Assembly (NCBI RefSeq): GCF_006335015.1
Contig: NZ_VDGT01000003.1
Span: 186,001 to 250,000 of the forward strand
Direction of reading: 5' to 3'
Source of the DNA: Streptomyces sedi
GTDB lineage: Bacteria; Actinomycetota; Actinomycetes; Streptomycetales; Streptomycetaceae
DNA: 64,000 nt
The first letter of the stretch is position 1. The number at the start of each line of letters is the position of its first letter. Below are positions 56,106 through 62,718 of the stretch, in pieces. The translations under genes and the position numbers were made by a program. The notes under the pieces were generated by a model. It was given only the letters and a program-made list of their open reading frames with translations. It was not told where the DNA came from and did not search any database.

Positions 56106-56957
56106 CTACGCCGCCGGGGCGCCGATCATCTTCGCGCCGGTGGCGCGCGCGATCAGGGCCTCGAACTGCTCGGGCGCCGTGGTGTTGAGCCCGAGCGGGC
56201 AGGGCTTGCGGGCGCCGTGGTAGTCGCTGGAGCCGGTGGCCACCATGCCGAAGTCGCCCGCGATGCCGCGCAGCCGGTCGCGGGTCGCCGCGTCGTGGTC
56301 GAAGTGGTCGACCTCCACGCCGTCGAGCCCCGCCTCGGCGAGCCGCACGATCGCGCTCTCCGGCACGCACCGCCCGCGCTTGAGCGCCAGCGGGTGCGCG
56401 AAGACCGCGACGCCGCCGGCCCGGTGGATCATCCGCACGGCCTCGAACGCGTCCAGCTCGTGCTTGCCGACGTGCGCCCGCCCGCCGTCGCCGATCCACT
56501 CGGCGGTGAACGCGTCGGAGATGGTCTCCACGACCCCGGCCTCGACCATCGCGGCGGCGATGTGCGGCCGGCCGACCGTTCCCTCGGCCAACTCACGGAC
56601 CCGCTCCCAGCTGACGGGCGCGCCCAGCTCGCGCAGCCGGCGCGTGATCTCCCGCGCGCGCGGGACGCGGTCGTCGCGCAACAGCTCGCGCTCCCGCGCG
56701 AGTTCGGGCTCCTCGGGGTCGAAGAGATAGCCGAGCATGTGGAGGCTGACGCCCTCCAACCGGCAGGAGAACTCGGTGCCCGGCACCAGCGTCAGCCCCC
56801 GGGGCAGCGCGGCGGCGGCCTCCACGTGGCCGGAGACCGTGTCGTGGTCGGTCAACGCGACGACGTCGAGGCCCGTTGCCGCGGCGTTGCGCACCAGCTC
56901 GGCGGGGGAGTCGGTGCCGTCGGAAGCGGTCGAGTGGGTGTGCAGGTCGATGCGCAC
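56106..56957 (-). CDS. PHP-domain phosphatase (RNase AM/nucleotide phosphatase type)
   Basis: This 283-residue PHP hydrolase has the metal motifs RIDLHTHSTASDG at the N-terminus, ALTDHDTVSGH, VFAHPLALKRGR, VDHFDHDAATRD and SSDYHGARKPCPLG. The family includes 3',5'-nucleoside bisphosphate phosphatases and 5' to 3' exoribonucleases such as E. coli YciV. The GTG at 56957 starts directly at the first motif, so the protein has no extension. It lies at the end of a minus-strand group with the DUF6758 and SUFU genes. Confidence 0.92.
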   Translation of the reverse strand: MRIDLHTHSTASDGTDSPAELVRNAAATGLDVVALTDHDTVSGHVEAAAALPRGLTLVPGTEFSCRLEGVSLHMLGYLFDPEEPELARERELLRDDRVPRAREITRRLRELGAPVSWERVRELAEGTVGRPHIAAAMVEAGVVETISDAFTAEWIGDGGRAHVGKHELDAFEAVRMIHRAGGVAVFAHPLALKRGRCVPESAIVRLAEAGLDGVEVDHFDHDAATRDRLRGIAGDFGMVATGSSDYHGARKPCPLGLNTTAPEQFEALIARATGAKMIGAPAA

Positions 56958-56987
56958 GACGCCCAGCCTACCGGCGCCCGCGGCCGA

Positions 56988-57626
56988 TCACTCCAGCAGC
57001 CGTGAGGAGAGCCTTCCGCACGGCACCAGGGCCAGCTCGGAGCCGGCCTCCCGCAGGTCGGCCAGGACCAGCTCCTCGTGGAGCAGCAGCCCCGACTGCT
57101 CGGGCCAGACCACCGCCCACAGCCAGATGCCCGACGCCTCCCCCGCGAAGACCGCGCGGTCGGAGGGCGCGCCCTCGACCAGCCACAGCGGCGTGGGCCG
57201 CCCGGCCGCGATCACCTTGACCCGGGGAGGCTCGTCCACCGAGAGCCCGGGGCCGGGATCGGGCCCCGGCAGGCCGGCGTACCGCGCGCCGAGCCCGACG
57301 CCCGTCTCCTCGGCCACGAACAGCATCTCGCCGGGGCCGCCGAGCGGACCGGGGCCCGAGCAGGCCAGGGCCGTGGCCCGCCCGCCCCCGGCGTCGTCGC
57401 CCGCGCCGACCACCCCGGTGAAGAGCCAGCCGACCGGCAGCGGCCAGGGCATCCAGAGTGGCACCGAGGAACGGTCGGCCACCGCCGTGAGCGCGCCGAC
57501 GCTCGGCGGCACCACGGGGCGCAGCGGGTGGACGGCGCCGTGCGCGGGGCACTGCCAGGAGTCGGCGAAGAGTCCGGGGGCCCGTACCCGGGCACCGCAT
57601 CTCGGGCAGCTCGGTTCACCCCTCAT
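56988..57626 (-). CDS. DUF6758-family zinc-ribbon protein, 212 aa
   Basis: The N-terminus has MRGEPSCPRCGARVRAPGLF followed by ADSWQCPAHGAVHPLRPVVP, a zinc ribbon with two Cys pairs. The remainder is a hydrophobic beta-rich domain with WPLPVGWLFTGVVGAGDDAG, the signature of streptomycete DUF6758 proteins. The function is unknown. I chose ATG at 57626, since homologs begin MRGEP. ATG at 57632 or TTG at 57635 are close alternatives. It is followed 30 bp later by the PHP gene and is preceded by the SUFU-domain gene. Confidence 0.8.
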   Translation of the reverse strand: MRGEPSCPRCGARVRAPGLFADSWQCPAHGAVHPLRPVVPPSVGALTAVADRSSVPLWMPWPLPVGWLFTGVVGAGDDAGGGRATALACSGPGPLGGPGEMLFVAEETGVGLGARYAGLPGPDPGPGLSVDEPPRVKVIAAGRPTPLWLVEGAPSDRAVFAGEASGIWLWAVVWPEQSGLLLHEELVLADLREAGSELALVPCGRLSSRLLE

Positions 57627-57669
57627 GGGCATCAACAGTCGCCCCGCCGTGAGCCGGCGTCAAGCTTGT

Positions 57670-58332
57670 TCACCCCTGGAGGGAAACCGCCGAACGGGTG
57701 GGACTGGTGAGGTCTGTTCCGGCGCTCGCCCAACGCTCCGCGAGCGCCGGCGCACCCCTGGCGCGTTTCCACGCCGCCTCCGCCGGCGTCATCGGCAGCA
57801 ACGGCAGAAAACGCACCGGGGAGAGCGGCTCCGGCAGCTCCAGGTCGGGAACGGGATCGCCCCCCTCGCCGACCAGCACCGCCCGGAACGCGGCCCCCGG
57901 CCACAGCGGCTCGCCCAGCTCCAGCGAACCGCCGGGCGCCACCACCAGGCCCTCCACCTGAGGGGTGGCGGCGAACGTCGCGAGCGGGCGCAGCACCTGG
58001 TCGACCGGCGCGAGACCGGCGCGCAACGTCAGCAACAGCTCGGCGCGCGGCCCGCGTTCGGGATCGGCGACCGCCGCCGTCGGGTCGGCCATGGGCGCGG
58101 CCGACATGCCGAGCGTGGCGTAGCACACGAGGCCCTGGCCGGGCGGGCGGCTCGTGGCGGGCGGGGTGCCCTGGTCGGGCGGGGGGCCCTGCCCGGGGAG
58201 GGGGAAGCGGAGTACCTCGATCCGTTCGGTGCCGAGAAAGGTGACCGAGGCCCGCGCGTCGGGCTCACCGAACGTGTCGCGCAGCCGCTCGGCCACCAGG
58301 TCGAGCACGGGAACGTGACGGGGGGCGTGCAT
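57670..58332 (-). CDS. Suppressor-of-fused-domain protein, 220 aa
   Basis: This protein has a SUFU-like domain with VDLVAERLRDTF-type start (VPVLDLVAERLRDTFGEPDA), FLGTERIEVLRFPLPGQGPP, CYATLGMSAAPMADP and ELLLTLRAG. The end contains PLSPVRFLPLLPMTPAEAAW. In bacteria SUFU domains can occur as immunity proteins, but here the gene is in a housekeeping cluster without a toxin gene. A 24-residue Pro/Gly/Gln-rich insertion splits the domain. The start codon at 58332 lacks a strong ribosome site. It forms a minus-strand group with the DUF6758 and PHP genes. Confidence 0.82.
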   Translation of the reverse strand: MHAPRHVPVLDLVAERLRDTFGEPDARASVTFLGTERIEVLRFPLPGQGPPPDQGTPPATSRPPGQGLVCYATLGMSAAPMADPTAAVADPERGPRAELLLTLRAGLAPVDQVLRPLATFAATPQVEGLVVAPGGSLELGEPLWPGAAFRAVLVGEGGDPVPDLELPEPLSPVRFLPLLPMTPAEAAWKRARGAPALAERWASAGTDLTSPTRSAVSLQG

Positions 58333-58377
58333 GGCGTTTGTTCACTCCACGGGTGGGCGGCGCGGGTGCCGACACGA

Positions 58378-58415
58378 CGAGGGCGGCGGCCGGGGTCTCC
58401 CGGCCGCCGCCCTCG
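58378..58415 (-). terminator. Perfect 17-bp terminator after DUF3107
   Basis: CGAGGGCGGCGGCCGGG (58378-58394), loop GTCT, and its exact complement (58399-58415) lie just downstream of the DUF3107 stop, between it and the SUFU-domain gene. Confidence 0.8.
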
Positions 58416-58429
58416 TTGGTCCTGGTACG

Positions 58430-58657
58430 TCAGGCGGGGGTGAAGCCGACCCGACGCGGGGTCTGCCGGCCGATCTCCACGTAGGCCAGCCGGTCGCCGG
58501 GAACGACGACCTTGCGGCCCTGAACGTCGACCAGGGTGAGCAGCTTGCCGCTGCCGGAGAGCGCGGCGGCGACGGCGCTCTCTACCTCCTCGGCAGACTG
58601 TCCGCTGTCAAGAACGATCTCGCGCGGCGTGTGCTGTACGCCGATCTTGATCTCCAC
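58430..58657 (-). CDS. DUF3107 protein, 75 aa
   Basis: This 75-residue protein contains IKIGVQHTPREIVLDSGQSA then EEVESAVAAALSGSGKLLTL and VDVQGRKVVVPGDRLAYVEI. It corresponds to mycobacterial Rv3208A (TB9.4). The role is unknown. The GTG start at 58657 has GGAGGG about 8 nt upstream. The tetR gene lies 612 bp upstream on the same strand across repeat locus 3, whereas in mycobacteria the two genes are adjacent, so the repeats seem to have expanded the gap. Confidence 0.92.
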   Translation of the reverse strand: MEIKIGVQHTPREIVLDSGQSAEEVESAVAAALSGSGKLLTLVDVQGRKVVVPGDRLAYVEIGRQTPRRVGFTPA

Positions 58658-59269
58658 GGCTTGTCCCTCCGCTGGTCATCCACGTGCGCGATGGTCCGCG
58701 CCGTTCTGCTGACACAGGTTAACCGCGCCGGCCACGGGGCCGTGCCCGATCGGCCACGCCCGTAGCGAACAGCGCCTTGCCGGCGGGGGCGGGTTGTCGT
58801 CCTCGCCCCGGCGTTGGGTTGCTCGCGCAGTTCCCCGCGCCCCTTCACCGGCGGTGGGCGCGGTGCGTTTGTGGCGGGGGTTGGTCGACTACTGACCTTG
58901 CCGGTCGGGGCGGGTTGTCGTCCTCGCCCCGGCGTTGGGTTGCTCGCGCAGTTCCCCGCGCCCCTTCACCGGCGGTGGGCGGCTTGGGGGCGCGGGGAAC
59001 TGCGCGAATGCTGGGTGGCGGGGGTTGGTCGACTACGGAGCTTCGTGGCGGGGTGGGTTGTCGGGTGCGCCCCGGTGGCGGGTTGCTCGCGCAGTTCCCC
59101 GCGCCCCTGGGGTGGGTTGGCGTGGTCGGTCGGGTGCGGGTTCACGCGCGGCCGGTGACGGCCTGCTTGGGGGCGCGGGGAACTGCGCGAATGCTGGGTG
59201 GCGGGGGTGAGACGACCACGGTGCCGTACCGGCCAGGTGGGTGGTCGTCCGCGCCCCGCCGGCAAGGCG
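58658..59269. repeat. Intergenic repeat locus 3
   Basis: This 612-bp gene-free gap holds the third array of the repeat family. Complement-orientation cores are at 58824-58843, 58945-58964 and 59088-59107. Forward cores (GCGCGGGGAACTGCGCG) are at 58986-59006 and 59169-59189. 58945-59006 forms a hairpin with a 20-bp stem and 21-nt loop. Two copies of a longer unit repeat at 121 bp. The DUF3107 promoter must lie in or just left of this array. Confidence 0.9.
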
Positions 59270-59896
59270 CTAGTGCTGGATGGGGAACCCCGCGATGCCC
59301 CGCCACGCCAGGGACGCGATCAGTCCGTGCGCGACCTCACGCGGCACCTTCTGGCCGCTGCTCAGCCAGTGGCGCGCCGTGACCTGGGCCATCCCGCACA
59401 GGCTCACCGCGAGCAGCATCGACTGCTCGGGCGCCAGGTCGGTGTCCTCCGCGATCACCGCGCTGACCAGCTTCGCGCAGTCGTAGGAGACCTGGTCGAC
59501 CCGCTCCCGCACGGTCGGCTCGTTGGTCAGGTCCGACTCGAAGACCAGCCGGAACGCGCCGCCCTCGTGCTCGACGAACGCGAAGTAGGCGTCCATGGTC
59601 GCCGCGACCCGCAGCTTGTTGTCCTGGGTCGAGGCGAGCGCCTGCCGCACCGCGCCCAGCAGCGCCTCGCAGTGCTGGTCGAGCAGGGCCAGATACAGCT
59701 CAAGCTTGCCGGGAAAGTGCTGGTAGAGCACCGGCTTGCTGACGCCGGCGCGCTCGGCGATGTCGTCCATGGCCGCCGCGTGGTAGCCCTGGGCGACGAA
59801 GACCTCCTGCGCCGCGCCCAGCAGCTGGTTCCGCCGGGCCCGCCGCGGCAGGCGGGTGCCGCGCGGCCGGGCCTCGGTCTGCTCAGTGGCTGTCAC
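59270..59896 (-). CDS. TetR-family regulator (Rv3208-like)
   Basis: This 208-residue regulator has an N-terminal helix-turn-helix: RRNQLLGAAQEVFVAQGYHA then AAMDDIAERAGVSKPVLYQH and FPGKLELYLAL. The C-terminal ligand domain includes RVAATMDAYFAFVEHEGGAF and AVSLCGMAQVTARHWLSSGQ. The first 15 residues are Arg/Glu-rich. The GTG at 59896 has GGAGG only 4 nt upstream. In mycobacteria the homolog sits next to DUF3107 and DUF3152, as here. The target and ligand are unknown. Confidence 0.93.
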   Translation of the reverse strand: MTATEQTEARPRGTRLPRRARRNQLLGAAQEVFVAQGYHAAAMDDIAERAGVSKPVLYQHFPGKLELYLALLDQHCEALLGAVRQALASTQDNKLRVAATMDAYFAFVEHEGGAFRLVFESDLTNEPTVRERVDQVSYDCAKLVSAVIAEDTDLAPEQSMLLAVSLCGMAQVTARHWLSSGQKVPREVAHGLIASLAWRGIAGFPIQH

Positions 59897-60026
59897 GCCG
59901 CCTCCCGGACTGCTCTCGTCGCGCTCTGGGCGCCGTTCGTGTGGTTCTCCGTGCTGTCATCGTACGTTCGAGCCGTCGCTGTGCGTGCATCGTGGGGCCA
60001 GGATTTCACTCTGTGGACAAGCGCGC

Positions 60027-60263
60027 TCAGCGGTACTCGTCGTCCCCGGGGTCCACCACGCGCGACTGTTCCGCGGCGTCGGCCGGGTCGGACTCGGCGT
60101 CGCGTTCGGTCAGCGGCGTGTCCCGCAGCCGCAGCAGATCGCGGTGCTGCTCGGCCGCGTCCTCGCGGGGCGTCTCCTCGGAGAGCTCCTCCGCGTACGG
60201 CTCCTCCTGGCTGCCCTGGAGCAGCTCGGACAGGGACTCGGGGTCGGTCGGCTCCTGCGCCAT
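60027..60263 (-). CDS. Small acidic protein, 78 aa
   Basis: The protein is strongly acidic, with PESLSELLQGSQEEPYAEEL, SEETPREDAAEQHRDLLRLR and DAESDPADAAEQSRVVDPGD. It has no cysteines or membrane span. It is probably intrinsically disordered. The ATG at 60263 has a clear GGAGG 9 nt upstream (TCGGAGGTGACGCACG), and it lies in a gap between the TetR gene and a divergent hydrolase. The function is unknown. Confidence 0.7.
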   Translation of the reverse strand: MAQEPTDPESLSELLQGSQEEPYAEELSEETPREDAAEQHRDLLRLRDTPLTERDAESDPADAAEQSRVVDPGDDEYR

Positions 60264-60417
60264 CGTGCGTCACCTCCGAGACGACGGACGGGTGAACGCC
60301 AGCCTAGGCGCGCCGGGCCGTGCGGGCGAACGGACGAGGGGCGCACGGAGAGAGGGCGAAGTGAGACAACGGGGGTACGGCGGCGTACGGAAACCGTCAC
60401 GGGGCGGGGACGGAGGC

Positions 60418-60453
60418 GTGTCAGGGGGTGTGGGTGCTCGTACTATGGCGCGC
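60418..60453 (+). promoter_or_regulatory. Putative leaderless promoter of the downstream hydrolase
   Basis: GTGTCA (60418-60423), a 17-bp spacer, and TACTAT (60441-60446) precede an ATG at 60454 by 7 nt. Together with the absence of a Shine-Dalgarno site this fits a leaderless mRNA. Confidence 0.55.
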
Positions 60454-61413
60454 ATGCCATCCACCGAAGAGCGACGCGTGGAGGCCGCCCTCGCCGCGGC
60501 CGAGGGCTGGCCGGGGGTCCGCGAGGGGGAGACCATCAGAACGGTGGAGCGCCCCGGGATGACGCTGGCCGTCCGCCGCCGCGCCTCCACCGCGGACGGC
60601 CTGGAGCCGGCGCTCCTCGTGCACGGCCTGGGCGGCTCCTCGCGCAACTGGTCGTCCCTGATGGAGCTGTTGGCCGGCGACGTCGAGTGTGAGGCGCTCG
60701 ACCTGCCGGGGTTCGGCGCCTCCCCGCCGCCCGTCGGCGGCGACTACTCGATCCCGGGTCACGCACGTGCCGTGCTCCGGGAGTTGGAGGCTGCGGGGCG
60801 CGGCCCGGTCCATCTCTTCGGCAACTCGATGGGCGGCGCCGTGGCCACCAGGGTCGCCGCGCTCCGGCCGGACCTGGTGCGTTCCCTGACCCTGGTCTCG
60901 CCCGCGCTGCCGGAGGTGCCGCCGCAGTGGTCGGCGCTGCCTACCGCGCTGTTGGGCGGTCCCGGGATGAGTCGACTCCTGCGACGCGTGACGCGCGCCT
61001 CGTCGCCGGAGCAGCGCGCGCGTGATGTGCTGTCGCTGTGCTACGGAGACCCTTCGCGGATCACCCCAGAGGAGTTCTCGGCCGCGAAGGCCGAGCTGGA
61101 ACGCCGTCAGTCGCTGCCCTACTTCTGGGAGTCGCTGACCCGCTCCACCCGGGGTCTGGTCAACGCCTACACACTCGGTGGCCAGCACTCCCTGTGGCGC
61201 CAGGCCGAACGCGTCATGGCGCCCACCCTGTTGATCTACGGGGTGCGGGACCGGCTGGTCTCGTACCGGATGGCCAGGCGCGCCTGCCGGGCGTTCGGCA
61301 CCTCGCGGCTGGTGGTGCTGCCCGAGGCGGGGCACGTGGCGATGATGGAGTACCCCGACCTGGTGGCCGACTCGTTCCGCGAGTTCCGAGCCGGGATCGA
61401 ACGGGAGGGCTGA
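60454..61413 (+). CDS. Alpha/beta hydrolase, 319 aa
   Basis: The enzyme has the fold with oxyanion loop LLVHGLGGSSRNWSSLMELL, LDLPGFGASPPPVGGD, nucleophile elbow LFGNSMGGAVATRVA, the Asp region LLIYGVRDRLVSYRMA and catalytic His in LPEAGHVAMMEYPD. No signal peptide is visible. Length and motifs fit lipid or ester hydrolases near the Rv3203/lipV region of mycobacteria, but the substrate is unknown. I chose ATG at 60454 rather than 60445 because the promoter -10 would overlap the earlier codon. It is followed 9 bp later by the DUF3152 gene. Confidence 0.9.
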   Translation: MPSTEERRVEAALAAAEGWPGVREGETIRTVERPGMTLAVRRRASTADGLEPALLVHGLGGSSRNWSSLMELLAGDVECEALDLPGFGASPPPVGGDYSIPGHARAVLRELEAAGRGPVHLFGNSMGGAVATRVAALRPDLVRSLTLVSPALPEVPPQWSALPTALLGGPGMSRLLRRVTRASSPEQRARDVLSLCYGDPSRITPEEFSAAKAELERRQSLPYFWESLTRSTRGLVNAYTLGGQHSLWRQAERVMAPTLLIYGVRDRLVSYRMARRACRAFGTSRLVVLPEAGHVAMMEYPDLVADSFREFRAGIEREG

Positions 61414-61422
61414 GGGCACCGG

Positions 61423-62535
61423 ATGGAACGCCGTGACGCCCCCGCGCCCGTGCCCGACGGTTCGCGCGGCTGGCCGGGGCAGGTCGGCGGGGCCCGCCGC
61501 GACGGGCCGCGCCAGGAGTATCTGGACGCCTTCGACCGCGTCGAGCCGCTGCCCGTGCCCACCGCCCCCGAGCCCGAAGGCCCCGAGCCCGGGGTGCCCG
61601 GGCAGCCCGCGCGTGCCGGACACCGCAGGGCGGCCCAGGTGAACGCGCCGGAGCCCGGCGAGGGCGGAGGCCGGGCGGCGCGGCGACGCAAGGCCGGCCG
61701 TGAGAGCCGGGGACGTTCACTCGTGGGGGTGACGGCGCTGGCGCTGGTCACGGTCCTGGTGGTGCTGGTCGCCGGGCAGCTGGCCAGGCCGGGCGACGAG
61801 GCCGCGCCCTCGGTGCTCGCGGAGGACGCGGACGGCCGGTCGGTGCTCGACCCGGACCAGGAGGCGGACGGCAGGCCGGCGCCGCCGGAGGACATCGAGC
61901 CGTCGGAGCCGGAGGAGTCCACGCCGGAGCCGACCTACGACGAGTTGCTGGCCTCGACGTTCCCGCTCGACCCCGAGCTGACCGGCTCGGGCGAGCTGGT
62001 CCCGGTGCCGGGCAGCGAGCCGGCGGTCGACCAGGAGGCGGACCGGGTGCTGCGGTACCGGGTGGACGTGGAGGAGGACCTCGGTATCGACGCCGCGTTC
62101 TTCGCCGAGGTGGTGCACCGCACGCTCAGCGACGGGCGCAGCTGGGGCAACCAGGGGGAGCGCGGCTTCGCGCGGGTCTCCGAGGGCGACTACGACTTCG
62201 TGGTGACGCTGGCGAGCCCGGGCACCACCGCCGAATGGTGCGCGCGTTCCGGCCTTGACACCACGGAGGACAACGTCTCCTGCAACTCCTCCAGCACGGA
62301 GCGGGTGATGATCAACGCCTGGCGTTTCGCGCAGGGTTCGGAGACCTACGGGGACGACATCGCCAACTACCGCCGGATGCTGGTCAACCACGAGGTCGGC
62401 CACCGGCTGGGCTACGGCCACGCGCTCTGCCCGAGCGAGGGCGCGATCGCGCCGGTGATGATGCAGCAGACCAAGTTCCTCACGATCGAGGGCGTCACCT
62501 GCGAGCCCAACGCCTGGCCGCACCCGGGGAACTGA
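61423..62535 (+). CDS. DUF3152 membrane-anchored zinc-protease-like protein
   Basis: This 370-residue protein has a cytoplasmic Pro/Arg/Glu-rich tail of about 100 residues and one span (LVGVTALALVTVLVVLVAGQ). The external domain has the zinc-metalloprotease motif HEVGHRLGYGH (HExxHxxGxxH), then PVMMQQTK with the Met-turn. Three or four cysteines (WCARSG, DNVSCNSS, HALCPSE, VTCEP) probably form disulfides. It is the Rv3207c type. The start is ATG at 61423, with GAGGGC about 10 nt upstream. It follows the hydrolase closely and is probably co-transcribed. Proteolytic activity is not shown for the family. Confidence 0.88.
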   Translation: MERRDAPAPVPDGSRGWPGQVGGARRDGPRQEYLDAFDRVEPLPVPTAPEPEGPEPGVPGQPARAGHRRAAQVNAPEPGEGGGRAARRRKAGRESRGRSLVGVTALALVTVLVVLVAGQLARPGDEAAPSVLAEDADGRSVLDPDQEADGRPAPPEDIEPSEPEESTPEPTYDELLASTFPLDPELTGSGELVPVPGSEPAVDQEADRVLRYRVDVEEDLGIDAAFFAEVVHRTLSDGRSWGNQGERGFARVSEGDYDFVVTLASPGTTAEWCARSGLDTTEDNVSCNSSSTERVMINAWRFAQGSETYGDDIANYRRMLVNHEVGHRLGYGHALCPSEGAIAPVMMQQTKFLTIEGVTCEPNAWPHPGN

Positions 62536-62718
62536 GCCGCTCACCGGCCCCGTTGCCACTGACACCGCCAAACGACTGAGTGGTGGCGAAGTCACGAATA
62601 TTCACCCCTTCAGGTGGCGTGGCGGACAACCGTCCGGCGTGCCTCGCCCTCGCGGACATAGCGTCTCCTCGCTGAGTCCCGACGGCCCGTCCCGAAGACG
62701 GAGTGAGGGGGTGCACCG
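62536..62718. promoter_or_regulatory. Promoter-containing gap before the right-edge glycosyltransferase
   Basis: This 183-bp interval has no gene. An AT-richer pocket with GAATATTCACC (near 62596-62606) could hold a -10 element, but no clear -35 partner is visible. GAGGGG lies a few bases before the GTG at 62719. Confidence 0.3.

Noticed and set aside
57670..58332. Toxin-immunity locus suggested by the SUFU domain
   Set aside because: No toxin, WXG100, RHS or secretion gene lies nearby, and the neighbours are conserved housekeeping genes.
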